Positions 1 through 8,193 of a stretch of DNA of 64,000 nucleotides are shown here, one piece after another (positions within the stretch are counted from its first letter, which is position 1; the number at the start of each line of letters is the position of its first letter). Source of the stretch: CAYFXE01 sp964347035 (GTDB lineage: Bacteria; Acidobacteriota; Aminicenantia; Aminicenantales; Aminicenantaceae); NCBI GenBank assembly GCA_964347035.1, contig CAYFXE010000011.1, forward strand, positions 1-64,000, written 5' to 3'. The position numbers were made by a program, and so were the translations under genes. Under the pieces are notes generated by a model. It saw nothing but the letters and a program-made list of their open reading frames with translations, did not search any database and had not been told where the DNA came from.

Positions 1-676
1 CGAGGATCAATTCAAGAGCTTCCTCGTTTGATTTTAGATCAGGAGCAAATCCTCCTTCATCCCCGATCGCAGAGCTGAAGCCTTTTTTCTTTAGTATCTT
101 TTTGAGGTTGTGAAACACTTCGGCACCCATTCTGATGGCCTCTGAAAAGGTGGGACCTCCTGCGGGAACGATCATGAATTCTTGGAAGTCAACATTGTTG
201 TCGGCGTGAGCGCCGCCGTTGAGAATATTGATCAGAGGGACGGGCAGCAGATAATCATCCTTGCACCCCAGATAATGATAGAGTGGCTGACCGGACGCTT
301 TGGCCGCAGCATCGGCGACAGCCATAGAAACCGAAAGGATGGCATTAGCTCCAAGCTTCTTTTTAGAAGGCGTTCCGTCCAAGTCGATGAGACTCTTATC
401 GATCTTCTGTTGAGCCAGGGCATCCATCCCTACAATTTCTGGAGCGATGACGGCGTTGACATGGGAGACAGCTTTGAGGACTCCTTTTCCTAGGTAGCGA
501 GAAGGATCCTGATCTCTTAGTTCCAAGGCTTCATGGGTGCCGGTTGAGGCTCCGGATGGCACGGCGGCTTTCCCGATAGCTCCTGAACCAAGCAAGACTG
601 CGGTGCTGATTGTCGGGTTTCCCCTAGAGTCCAATATTTCTCTAGCTTTGATCTCGGTGATTGAGGTCTCTTTCAT
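1..676 (-). CDS. eno: Enolase, N-terminal part (runs off the window)
   Basis: Enolase converts 2-phosphoglycerate to phosphoenolpyruvate in cytosolic glycolysis. Translation of the minus strand from the ATG at 676 gives about 225 residues. They include DSRGNPT near residue 19, the substrate-loop motif VPSGASTG, GANAILSVS, NILNGGAHADN, DFQEFM and IGDEGGFAPD, all hallmark enolase motifs. The C-terminal half with the catalytic lysines lies outside the window. An AGGAG ribosome site sits about 8 nt before the ATG. It lies 74 bp downstream of the ytxH-like gene in the same direction, so it may be the distal gene of that operon. Identity is firm. Confidence 0.95.
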   Translation of the reverse strand, partial: MKETSITEIKAREILDSRGNPTISTAVLLGSGAIGKAAVPSGASTGTHEALELRDQDPSRYLGKGVLKAVSHVNAVIAPEIVGMDALAQQKIDKSLIDLDGTPSKKKLGANAILSVSMAVADAAAKASGQPLYHYLGCKDDYLLPVPLINILNGGAHADNNVDFQEFMIVPAGGPTFSEAIRMGAEVFHNLKKILKKKGFSSAIGDEGGFAPDLKSNEEALELIL

Positions 677-750
677 CGGAAAACTCCTGAAATGATAGGA
701 AAAAAGGATTTATCTTTTGGTTTTGAGGATGATTTTGTTTTGATTAAACT

Positions 751-1074
751 CTATTTCTTTTCTTCTTCAGGGGTTTCTTCTTTAGCTTTTTTTGTGAGTT
801 CTGATTTCTTTTTCTCGACGAAGTCCTTTATCGTTTCGATTCCTTCGGTGGTTTTTTCCTTGACAATTTTGATGCCTTTTTCAGCTTCCTGGGCAATTCG
901 ATCATAAGTTCCTCTAGCCGCCTCGCTTGTCTTGGAGGCTTGTTCCTGTATTTTCTTTCGTGTCTCTGTGCCGCTTGCAGGGGCAAATATAACCCCCAGA
1001 ACAAAGCCAGTGGCGGCACCCAAAAGAAAAGACAATGTGACCTCGAAAGCACCCGCGCCTCTATTGTTAGCCAT
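751..1074 (-). CDS. YtxH-like small membrane-anchored protein
   Basis: A protein of 107 aa. Residues about 10-32 form one glycine-rich hydrophobic segment (SFLLGAATGFVLGVIFAP) followed by a motif close to the YtxH family (ASGTETRKKI), then a long lysine/glutamate-rich amphipathic helix that looks like coiled coil. The open frame extends upstream to 1251, but I chose the ATG at 1074 because AAAGGAGGG lies just before it and the family normally starts just before the glycine-rich segment. YtxH proteins are linked to general stress in Firmicutes; the function here is unknown. It begins 1 nt after the stop of the DUF948-like gene, so the two are surely co-translated. Confidence 0.8.
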   Translation of the reverse strand: MANNRGAGAFEVTLSFLLGAATGFVLGVIFAPASGTETRKKIQEQASKTSEAARGTYDRIAQEAEKGIKIVKEKTTEGIETIKDFVEKKKSELTKKAKEETPEEEKK

Positions 1075-1075
1075 T

Positions 1076-1441
1076 TTACCCTCCTTTAGTTTTTTTCTTT
1101 CGAAATTGCCGCCAACCAAGTCGAACAATGGGGAATAGAAAGGGCCAGTACTTGGAAGAGGGTTTGATGATCTTTGTGGACAGGAACAAAGCGATTTCAG
1201 ACAGACTGATAGCAGTTTTCCTTGAAGCCTCGACGATGTCCGAGACATCATCGATTTTTGTGTTGATCTTGCGGCTGGTCTGCTGCAGATGAAGCGCCAG
1301 CTGTCGAAGTTCCTTCAGCGTTTCTTCTCCCTCCCGGGCGGTCTTGCGGAGTTGAACGAGAAAGATGACGAGGAACGTGACCAGTATGATGACAGCGATG
1401 GTGATGACTAAGAATAAGAATTGATTCAAGGTCAACGGCAT
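1076..1441 (-). CDS. DUF948-like single-pass membrane protein
   Basis: A protein of 121 aa with one N-terminal transmembrane helix (about residues 6-28). A long helical stretch with heptad-like spacing (KTAREGEETLKELRQLALHL) follows, and then a basic tail. This matches the DUF948 pattern often paired with YtxH genes. The frame is open to an ATG at 1468, but that codon falls inside the promoter spacer at 1451-1479, so the ATG at 1441 is chosen. It lies exactly 9 nt after the -10 box and has no Shine-Dalgarno, which points to a leaderless message. Function unknown; perhaps envelope or stress related by association with YtxH. Confidence 0.7.
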   Translation of the reverse strand: MPLTLNQFLFLVITIAVIILVTFLVIFLVQLRKTAREGEETLKELRQLALHLQQTSRKINTKIDDVSDIVEASRKTAISLSEIALFLSTKIIKPSSKYWPFLFPIVRLGWRQFRKKKTKGG

Positions 1442-1450
1442 GGCATTACA

Positions 1451-1479
1451 TAGATAAAATAAAACCATGGGTTTGTCAA
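1451..1479 (-). promoter_or_regulatory. Sigma-70-type promoter of the DUF948-ytxH operon
   Basis: On the minus strand a perfect -35 TTGACA (1479-1474) is followed by a 17-nt spacer and -10 TATCTA (1456-1451). The ATG at 1441 follows after exactly 9 nt, so transcription would start about 2-3 nt before it. The same layout recurs at ftsY, recJ and the HD gene at 62911. Confidence 0.7.
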
Positions 1480-1561
1480 ATTAAAGTCACCAAGAATCAG
1501 AAGAGGCAAGCTCATTAAAATCAGAATTTATCATGAGGGCAATAGGTTCAGATAAAAGAAT

Positions 1562-2140
1562 TTATTTCCACAAGACTTTCTGGAGGTTAGCAATGTTGTA
1601 TTGGTTGGATATCTTGTTTAGAATTTGAATAAAATGGTCCTCACTCTTGGTCTCCAGAGCCTTTTCCCACTCTTTGAGGAGAGGAGAATGAATAAATTGA
1701 TATTCCTTCTTTATCAGGCGGTTTATCCCTCTTAGAGCCTGCCAGTGGGTGATCATCAAAATAGCCAGGACTCCAAAAAAGACATTCGGACCAGGGAGGA
1801 GGGCGGCCAGGCCACTGATCGGAAGAAGGAGAGTTTCTCCGATAAGCAGAAAGATGTGTTTAGTTCTCTGCTTTTGCAAGAAAAAATAGAATTTCCTTCT
1901 AATCCGTTTTTCCTCCAGTTTTCCTGAATGGAAAATAGGGATCTTATCGTCTTGGAGTTTCAGGGTTCGTCCGAAAGCCTGCTCCTGTCTTAAAACATTT
2001 TTTGGTAGAAGCAAGAGCTTGTCTTTTGCCAGTTCCCACATTTTTTTCCATCGGGATGACTGAATAGGGATCTGAGTCATAGGTTCAGAAGAAAAGTACC
2101 TGTATTTTTGACGGTAATCCTGGACGAAGAAAAATCTCAT
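1562..2140 (-). CDS. Uncharacterised protein with a hydrophobic hairpin
   Basis: A protein of 192 aa that I do not recognise with certainty. The first 95 residues are basic and aromatic. About residues 95-140 hold two hydrophobic stretches split by a turn (LPISGLAALLPGPNVFFG), suggesting a membrane hairpin, and the C-terminal 50 residues are charged and helical. The PGPN turn between two hydrophobic helices vaguely recalls small PGPGW-type membrane proteins, but this is not firm. It stands alone between the btu operon and the DUF948 operon. Upstream of the ATG is a possible weak promoter (TTGCCT, 18 nt, TAAAAT) ending 11 nt before the start, and no clear ribosome site. Confidence 0.55.
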   Translation of the reverse strand: MRFFFVQDYRQKYRYFSSEPMTQIPIQSSRWKKMWELAKDKLLLLPKNVLRQEQAFGRTLKLQDDKIPIFHSGKLEEKRIRRKFYFFLQKQRTKHIFLLIGETLLLPISGLAALLPGPNVFFGVLAILMITHWQALRGINRLIKKEYQFIHSPLLKEWEKALETKSEDHFIQILNKISNQYNIANLQKVLWK

Positions 2141-2187
2141 GATTTCGATTCATTTTAGCACTTCACTCGAAACAGAGGCAAGACGCA

Positions 2188-2332
2188 TCAGCAACTCAGT
2201 TACTCAATGAAATCGTGACTCAGCAAGATGAAAACTCAGTCACACCATGATTCTGTAACACAGTAACTCATAGGTAGAGAAAAAGATATCATCATTTTAC
2301 TGAGTGATTGAGTGACTGAGTTACTTGCTTTG
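2188..2332. repeat. Intergenic array of ACTCAGT-type short repeats
   Basis: The gap between the unknown protein and btuC is filled with variants of the words ACTCAGTTACTCA and CAGTCAC on the left, and their reverse complements (TGAGTGACTGAGTTACTTGCT) on the right, making a loose palindrome. The right arm begins inside the btuC stop region. The word family resembles the repeats at 16826-16968. It may act as a weak terminator or be a repeat-expansion relic. Confidence 0.55.
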
Positions 2333-3313
2333 ATACAGCAGATAAATGAAGAAAGGCGCCCCGATTCCAGCCGTGATAATCCCTATTGGCAATTCTGTCG
2401 GAGAGAGAAGAACCCGAGCCAGAAGGTCAGAGAAGATGAGAAAAGTTCCTCCAGCAAGAGAAGAAAACAAAAAGAGGTACCTGTGATCGGGTCCGATAAG
2501 AATACGCACCCAGTGGGGCACGACAAGGCCTATAAAACCGATGATTCCACTCACAGATACAGAGGCAGCTGCCAGAAGAGTGGATAGAGCCAGGAAAGTT
2601 TTCCTGATTCGGTTGACAGGACAACCCAGAGATTGCGCTGTTTCGTCTCCGAGAACCAGAAGATTCATGTCCTTTGCTAGCCATTGGGCAATGATGAAAC
2701 AAAGGCAGAAATAGGGCAGAACAGCCGTGATCTGATTCCAGTCAGCAAGGACAAAACTTCCCAAGAGCCAAAAGACGGCCTGCTCGAAGGATTCTGATTT
2801 TAGAAATATAAAGAATGAAGTCAGTGAAGAAGCCAGCGCTCCGGCCGCGATTCCGGTCAAAAGAAGGGTTTCCACCCTGAAAACTCCTTTTTTTTGTGAA
2901 AGGAGATATACAATGGAGACGAGGATGAATCCAGAGGCGAAAGAGAAAAGGCTATGCAATGAAAGACCCCATATTTGCACGTTCAGTCCGAGATAGATAC
3001 AGAGGACGGCTCCCAAGGAAGCTCCTGAAGAGACACCGACCACAAAAGGACCGGCCATCGGGTTTTGGAAGTAGCCCTGAAGGATGGCTCCAGAAAGGGA
3101 AAGGCTGGCGCCGACGAGAAAGGCCAAAAGTGCTCGAGAAAGTCTGATGTCGACAAAAATAGCTGTGTAGGTTTGGTCGTGATGAAAAAGAAAATCCCAC
3201 AGGTCCTCAAGGCTTGTGGAAACAGGGCCCTCAAGGAGGGAAAGCAACAGCCCGACGAGGAAGAGAGAAAGAAGGATCAGAAGAAAAGGCAACTTTCTCG
3301 ATTTGATCTTCAT
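2321..3313 (-). CDS. FecCD/BtuC-family ABC transporter permease
   Basis: A 330-aa inner-membrane permease of the iron-siderophore/cobalamin uptake type. It has about ten hydrophobic segments and the family signatures RLSRALLAFLVGASLSLSGA near residue 58, NPMAGPFVVGVSSGASLGA near 85, and GIIGFIGLVVPHWVRILIGPDHR near 257, where the permease contacts the ATPase. Its start overlaps the binding-protein gene by 4 bp, so the three genes form one operon read binding ATPase, binding protein, permease. The substrate (vitamin B12 or an iron chelate) cannot be read from sequence. No TonB-dependent receptor lies nearby. Confidence 0.9.
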   Translation of the reverse strand: MKIKSRKLPFLLILLSLFLVGLLLSLLEGPVSTSLEDLWDFLFHHDQTYTAIFVDIRLSRALLAFLVGASLSLSGAILQGYFQNPMAGPFVVGVSSGASLGAVLCIYLGLNVQIWGLSLHSLFSFASGFILVSIVYLLSQKKGVFRVETLLLTGIAAGALASSLTSFFIFLKSESFEQAVFWLLGSFVLADWNQITAVLPYFCLCFIIAQWLAKDMNLLVLGDETAQSLGCPVNRIRKTFLALSTLLAAASVSVSGIIGFIGLVVPHWVRILIGPDHRYLFLFSSLAGGTFLIFSDLLARVLLSPTELPIGIITAGIGAPFFIYLLYQSK

Positions 3314-4215
3314 AGTTTTTTCTTAAATTGTTGAGGATGAAGGATGTGAGCGAGTTGATCTAGGGCATCTATGAGTCGAGGACCAGGCCTGGTGGTCATG
3401 TTTTCATCCAATAGGTAGATCCTGTTCGACTGGATAGCTTTGAGTCCCTGAAAATGCTTTTCTTCCATCATCCACTTTCTGGCATTTTCGAAATCATCCT
3501 TGGATTTGGAGATGATGATAATTACCTCTGGATTTTCATGGATGAGGTGTTCTCGGTTGAGGTGTAGCCATTTTCGGTTAATAAGGCCAGCAATGTTTAT
3601 TCCTCTGGCTTTACGAACAAGGTCATCCAGGAAACTGCCTTTTCCGCATGTCCAGAGACCCCTGCCATGAAGAGAGAAAAAGACCTTTGGCTTATGCGAC
3701 ACATCTTGGAGGGCAGTCTGAATAAAGTTATATTTTGTCTTCATGGATTGGATTAGAGTTTCTGCTTGTCCTTGTCTTCGGGTTACGATTCCTATCTTCC
3801 TGATAATGAGAAAGACCGATTCCAAGTTTTCTCCCATCTCCAAAACGAACAGACGGAGACCTAGACTTTTCATTCGCTCGAGGATCGTGATCGGGTTTCC
3901 TCGAAATCCGATGACGAGATCTGGGTGCAAGGCGTTGATCCTCTCTAGATTGGGATCGACCAGACCACCGATTTTTTCTTTTTCTTTTGATTCCGAGGGA
4001 TAATCGCAGAAGCGGGTGACTCCGACGACTTTTTCCTCCAAGCCAAGAGCGAAGAGGATCTCGGTGATATTGGGGGCCAAAGAGACAATTCTCTGCGGAG
4101 CTTTGGACACGGTAAAATTATGGCCCAAAGCATCTTTGAGAGTTATCATCTGGCTAGGAAGAATGGGTTCCACGAGGAGGAATAAACACAAGGCTAATAT
4201 AAGTTTACGCATCAT
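3310..4215 (-). CDS. Periplasmic substrate-binding protein (BtuF/FepB type)
   Basis: A protein of 301 aa with an N-terminal signal peptide (residues 1-20, no lipobox cysteine), so probably a soluble periplasmic protein. It shows the class III binding-protein pattern: QRIVSLAPNITEILFALG (about 42-59), VGVTRFCDYPSE, and HPDLVIGFRGN, and it ends with RPGPRLIDALDQLAHILHP. The SLAPNxTEIL and GVTxxCxYP motifs are typical of BtuF-like proteins, which favours corrinoid over siderophore, but this is inference. It overlaps the ATPase gene upstream and the permease gene downstream by 4 bp each. Confidence 0.88.
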   Translation of the reverse strand: MMRKLILALCLFLLVEPILPSQMITLKDALGHNFTVSKAPQRIVSLAPNITEILFALGLEEKVVGVTRFCDYPSESKEKEKIGGLVDPNLERINALHPDLVIGFRGNPITILERMKSLGLRLFVLEMGENLESVFLIIRKIGIVTRRQGQAETLIQSMKTKYNFIQTALQDVSHKPKVFFSLHGRGLWTCGKGSFLDDLVRKARGINIAGLINRKWLHLNREHLIHENPEVIIIISKSKDDFENARKWMMEEKHFQGLKAIQSNRIYLLDENMTTRPGPRLIDALDQLAHILHPQQFKKKL

Positions 4216-5006
4216 TTTTTTTCTTGAAGTTTTGGGGTCAGCGATATTTCTGGAAGATGAGAGTGGAGATTTTCTCTAATTTCAACTTCTGCCTGGAAGA
4301 CATCTTTGATATGCTTCTTGGTGATCAGAGCCTGTGGAGGTCCCTGATCGTGAATCCGACCGTCTTTGAGGAAAATGATCTTCTGGGAGTAAGGAATAGC
4401 CAGATTGATATTGTGCTCGGTTGTCAAGATCGTCTTGCCTTTTTCTTCCTGCAGGTGTTTAAGTATTTGATAGATATCCACTTGGTAACTTATATCTAAA
4501 TGTGAGCTTGGTTCATCGAGAAAAAGCAGAGGTGTATCTTGCGCCAAAGCCCTGGCTATAAATACGCGTTGACGTTCACCTCCGCTGAGATGAGCAATTT
4601 TCTTTTCTTTAAGATGGGTCACGTGGGTGAGTTGCATGACTTCCTCGATCGTTTGGATATCCTTTATGGAAGAACCACCCAGTCGACCCTGATGGATATA
4701 TCTCCCCATGTGGACGATCTCTTCGACGTTGAATTCGAACGGAAAGTCGAAAATTTGAGGAACATAGGCGATCATTCTAGCGATTTGTCTGGGCTTTAAG
4801 GCCAGGATGTTTTGACCGTTAATATGAACCTGTCCCGATGTATTTTCTAGCAGGGCCTGGAGCGCTTTGATCAAGGTGCTTTTCCCTGAGCCGTTTCTTC
4901 CAAGAATAGCGACAAATTCTCCTTCTTCTAAGGAAAAGGAGACATCTTCTAGGACATGCTCTCTTTCGTACCCGGCGAAGAGATGACTGACTTCAAGAAT
5001 CCTCAT
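4212..5006 (-). CDS. ABC transporter ATP-binding protein (BtuD/FecE type)
   Basis: A cytosolic ATPase of 264 aa that powers the adjacent permease. Walker A is GRNGSGKST near residue 36, the Q-loop lies in AYVPQIFDFPFEF, the signature is LSGGERQRVFIARAL near 140, Walker B is LLFLDEPSSHLD and the switch histidine is in TTEHN. The length is that of FecE/BtuD subunits. It is the first gene of the uptake operon. No cobalamin riboswitch could be recognised in the 5007-5185 leader, and there is no strong ribosome site before the ATG. Confidence 0.92.
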   Translation of the reverse strand: MRILEVSHLFAGYEREHVLEDVSFSLEEGEFVAILGRNGSGKSTLIKALQALLENTSGQVHINGQNILALKPRQIARMIAYVPQIFDFPFEFNVEEIVHMGRYIHQGRLGGSSIKDIQTIEEVMQLTHVTHLKEKKIAHLSGGERQRVFIARALAQDTPLLFLDEPSSHLDISYQVDIYQILKHLQEEKGKTILTTEHNINLAIPYSQKIIFLKDGRIHDQGPPQALITKKHIKDVFQAEVEIRENLHSHLPEISLTPKLQEKK

Positions 5007-5070
5007 TCTATAAAATTTCCCAGTGGATTAAAGATATCGTATGCCTTACTGAAGCTGGGTTTCAGGCCTC

Positions 5071-5099
5071 ATTCTTGGCAAAAAAGCCTCCTTTGTCAA
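5071..5099 (-). promoter_or_regulatory. Possible promoter of the btu-type operon
   Basis: Minus-strand TTGACA (5099-5094), 17 nt, AAGAAT (5076-5071). The -35 is perfect and the -10 matches at four of six positions. It would give a leader of about 60 nt that includes the small inverted repeat CTGAA..TTCAG near 5050-5066. Confidence 0.4.
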
Positions 5100-5115
5100 G
5101 GTTAATCCATTCATC

Positions 5116-5144
5116 TTGACTTTTAAAGGTGATGAATCTAATAT
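5116..5144 (+). promoter_or_regulatory. Promoter of leuS-lptE-holA
   Basis: TTGACT (5116-5121), a 17-nt spacer and TAATAT (5139-5144) form a good sigma-70-type promoter. The leuS ATG is 41 nt beyond the -10, leaving a leader of about 35 nt. It is divergent from the btu operon. Confidence 0.75.
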
Positions 5145-5185
5145 TTACTAATCTGACCCCATAAGAAATCAGGATCAGTCCGATA

Positions 5186-7666
5186 ATGAGTAAAAGCGAA
5201 GACTACAGATTCGATGAGATCGAGGAGAGATGGCAGAAGGTCTGGAGAACAGAAGGAGTTTATAAATCTGACGAGGATCCGCAGAAACGGAAGTACTATT
5301 GCCTGGAGATGTACCCGTATCCCTCTGGCCATATTCACATGGGCCAGACTCGGAATTATTGCATCGGAGACGTCATTTCTCGTTTCATGTTCATGAAGGG
5401 GTTTAACGTCCTTCATCCCATCGGCTGGGATGCTCTAGGGATGCCTGCCGAGAATGCAGCTATCACCCAAGGCATCCATCCGCAGGAATGGACTCTTGGG
5501 AATATCGCCCATATGAAGAAGCAGTTAAAGAGATTGGGTTTCAGCTATGACTGGTCGAGGGAAGTCAACACCTGTGTTCCTGAATACTATAAATGGAACC
5601 AGTGGATATTTCTAAAGATGTTCGAGAAGGGATTAGCCTACCGGAAAAAGAGCTGGGTTAACTGGTGTCCCGAATGTCAGACAGTCCTTGCTAACGAGCA
5701 GGTTGTCGGCGACCAGTGCTGGCGCTGTGAGACGGTCGTCAAGCAGAAAGATATGGAGCAGTGGTTCTTGAAGATCTCGGATTATGCCGAAGAACTGCTA
5801 TCAGGACATGAATTGTTAGAAAAGTGGCCAGAGCACGTATTGCTCATGCAGAAAAATTGGGTCGGGAAAAGCACTGGCGCTCATATCGGTTTTCCTCTGG
5901 TCGGCTCTTCGACGTCTATCGAAGTATTCACCACCCGGGTGGATACGATTTACGGGGCCACATTCGTCGTCCTTGCTCCTGAACACCCGTTGACTCAGGA
6001 GTTGATCGCTGATTCAGATCAGAAAGAAGAATTTCAGAGGTGGATAGATGAAAGCATCTCCGTTCGCCGCCTAAGGAAAGATATGGGAGAGGCAGAGAAG
6101 GAGGGCATCGACACCGGTAAAAGAGCCATCAATCCATACACAGGCGAAGAGGTCCCAGTCTGGATCGCTAACTATGTCCTGATGGAATATGGTACAGGGG
6201 CCATCATGGCTGTCCCGGCCCATGATCAAAGAGATTTCGACTTTGCCAAGAAATACGGGATTCCCGTCAAAGTCGTAATCGTTTCAGAAGGAGAATCTCC
6301 TTCTAGGGAACCGGAAGAGGCCTTCGAGGAGTATGGAATCGTGGTCAATTCCGGTCCTTTTTCCGGCAAATCTTTCCAGGAAGCTTCCAAGGATATGATA
6401 CAATATGCCGAGGAGAAGGGATTCGGAAAAGAGAGCACACTTTACCGACTCAGGGATTGGGGGGTCTCTAGACAGAGATATTGGGGGACGCCTATTCCCA
6501 TCATCTACTGTCAGGACTGCGGGATTGTCGGAGTTCCGTACGAGGATTTGCCCGTGCTCCTCCCTTCCGATGTCGAGTTTAAAGGAGAAGAGGGCTCCCC
6601 TCTCGAAAAAGTGGAGAGCTTTGTCCAGACTCGTTGTCCCCGATGCCAGGGGGAAGCCCGGCGAGAAACGGATACCATGGATACCTTCTTCGACTCCTCT
6701 TGGTATCACTTCCGTTACACCTCTCCCAGAGAAGACAAGGTCCCCTTCAGCTCTCAATCGGCTGATTACTGGATGCCTGTCGACATCTATATCGGCGGAG
6801 TGGAGCATGCCATCCTCCATCTGATCTATGCCCGGTTTTTCTGCAAGTTTTTCAGGGATTTCGGTCTGACTGTTATGGATGAACCGTTTCCCCGACTTTT
6901 GGCCCAGGGTATGGTCACTAAGGACGGGGCCAAGATGTCAAAATCCAAGGGGAATGTGGTCGATCCTGATGACATGGTGGAGAAATACGGAGCAGACTCT
7001 CTCAGGTTATTCATCCTTTTCGCCTCTCCTCCGGAGAAAGAGTTTGCCTGGAGCGAAAGGGGTATCGAGGGCTGCTTTCGGTTCCTGAACAGGGTGTGGG
7101 TTTTTTCCCAGGAAAATCTTGATCTCTTCGGCAAGAATAACCAGATCCAGGATAAAAGTGGGAGTGCGGAGAATGAACTCAGGATCAGAATGCATCAGAC
7201 CATAAGAAAAGTAACAGAGGACATCGAGCAAAGATACCATCTCAACACGGCGGTGAGTTCGATCATGGAATTCTTCAATCTCGTTAAGAAAGAGAGAGAA
7301 GAGCTGAGAAAGAGCGAGGAGGGGAAAAGCCTTTTGATGGAGACGATGAAAACCCTCGTTTTATTGCTCTATCCTTTTGCTCCCCATATCTGTGAAGAGC
7401 TGTGGGAGAGAATGGGCTACCAGGAATTTCTGATTAGGTCGCCTTGGCCCTCCTTTGATCCCCGGCTGGCCATAGCTGATAAAGTGACCATCGTTGTTCA
7501 AGTCAACGGGAAACTCAGAGGCAGGTTCGAGACAGAGCGCGATTCTGATGAGGGAGAAATTAAGGATAGGGCCCTAAACTTGAGCCGAATCCAGAATTTT
7601 ATAGGTGGAAAAGACATCAAAAAAGTCATATACATTAAAAACAAATTGGTGAACATCGTTGTCTGA
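5186..7666 (+). CDS. leuS: Leucyl-tRNA synthetase
   Basis: Class I aminoacyl-tRNA synthetase of 826 aa, charging tRNA-Leu with leucine in the cytosol. The N-terminal motif EMYPYPSGHIHMGQTRNY holds the HIGH-type signature (HIHMG at about 49-53). A CPEC..CWRC zinc-knuckle-like pair follows near residue 165. The editing domain contains TTRVDTIYGATFVVLAPEHP, and GTGAIMAVPAHDQRD. KMSKS is at about 583-587. Length and motif order are those of bacterial LeuRS. It is the first gene of an operon with lptE, which begins inside its last codons, and holA. A weak AGGA lies about 12 nt before the ATG. Confidence 0.97.
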   Translation: MSKSEDYRFDEIEERWQKVWRTEGVYKSDEDPQKRKYYCLEMYPYPSGHIHMGQTRNYCIGDVISRFMFMKGFNVLHPIGWDALGMPAENAAITQGIHPQEWTLGNIAHMKKQLKRLGFSYDWSREVNTCVPEYYKWNQWIFLKMFEKGLAYRKKSWVNWCPECQTVLANEQVVGDQCWRCETVVKQKDMEQWFLKISDYAEELLSGHELLEKWPEHVLLMQKNWVGKSTGAHIGFPLVGSSTSIEVFTTRVDTIYGATFVVLAPEHPLTQELIADSDQKEEFQRWIDESISVRRLRKDMGEAEKEGIDTGKRAINPYTGEEVPVWIANYVLMEYGTGAIMAVPAHDQRDFDFAKKYGIPVKVVIVSEGESPSREPEEAFEEYGIVVNSGPFSGKSFQEASKDMIQYAEEKGFGKESTLYRLRDWGVSRQRYWGTPIPIIYCQDCGIVGVPYEDLPVLLPSDVEFKGEEGSPLEKVESFVQTRCPRCQGEARRETDTMDTFFDSSWYHFRYTSPREDKVPFSSQSADYWMPVDIYIGGVEHAILHLIYARFFCKFFRDFGLTVMDEPFPRLLAQGMVTKDGAKMSKSKGNVVDPDDMVEKYGADSLRLFILFASPPEKEFAWSERGIEGCFRFLNRVWVFSQENLDLFGKNNQIQDKSGSAENELRIRMHQTIRKVTEDIEQRYHLNTAVSSIMEFFNLVKKEREELRKSEEGKSLLMETMKTLVLLLYPFAPHICEELWERMGYQEFLIRSPWPSFDPRLAIADKVTIVVQVNGKLRGRFETERDSDEGEIKDRALNLSRIQNFIGGKDIKKVIYIKNKLVNIVV

Positions 7667-8189
7667 CAGGAACGTCTTGATATGGAGAACATTTTTTCTT
7701 CTTGTCCTGTGCTTTCTCCTTGTGGATTGCGGCTATCATCTTAGGGGGACGGGGAGTTCCCTACCTCCTCATATCAAAAAAATCGTTATCCCGATGTTCA
7801 GCAATCTCACCACACGCTTCGAGCTGGATGTGAAACTCACTGAAAAGATCAGAGACGAATTCGTGGCGAGAGGACGGGTTGAACTCACGGGTGACGAAGA
7901 CTCTGCAGATGCAATTTTAATCGGAGAGATTAGAACTTTTAACGCCACTCCCATCGCCTTCTCTGGAAAGACGACCGCCGATCGCTACAACATCACGATC
8001 GTAACCAAAATCGTCTTCAGAGATCTTGTCAACAGGAAGGTTATCTTTTCCAACCCTAGCTATATCTATCAGCAGGAGTACGAAGTGCCTGAAGGAACAG
8101 ATTTCGAGACCGTGCAGACAGAAGCAATAGAGACCGTCGCTGAAAAATTCGCGCGGAGTGTGATATCAACGATTTTAGAAGGATTCTAG
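7659..8189 (+). CDS. lptE: LPS-assembly lipoprotein LptE
   Basis: A 176-aa outer-membrane lipoprotein that in the known system plugs the LptD barrel and delivers LPS to the cell surface. It has a hydrophobic signal segment and a lipobox LVDC with Cys24, followed directly by the conserved GYHLRG start of mature LptE-type proteins (SLPPHIKKIVIPMFSNLT). The TTG at 7659 overlaps leuS by 8 bp. The TTG at 7677, which has AGGA 5 nt upstream, is a good alternative and would still keep the signal peptide. No lptD is in this window, but lptCA and lptB are further along at 18707-21322. Confidence 0.85.
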   Translation: MSDRNVLIWRTFFLLVLCFLLVDCGYHLRGTGSSLPPHIKKIVIPMFSNLTTRFELDVKLTEKIRDEFVARGRVELTGDEDSADAILIGEIRTFNATPIAFSGKTTADRYNITIVTKIVFRDLVNRKVIFSNPSYIYQQEYEVPEGTDFETVQTEAIETVAEKFARSVISTILEGF

Positions 8190-8193
8190 GGGA

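Noticed and set aside
5007..5185. Cobalamin riboswitch upstream of the btu-type operon
   Set aside because: I looked for the B12 box and its usual GCCACTG partner; only a short unrelated hairpin is present.
6284..6820. Minus-strand 178-aa frame inside leuS
   Set aside because: Shadow of leuS, which has full synthetase motifs and length.
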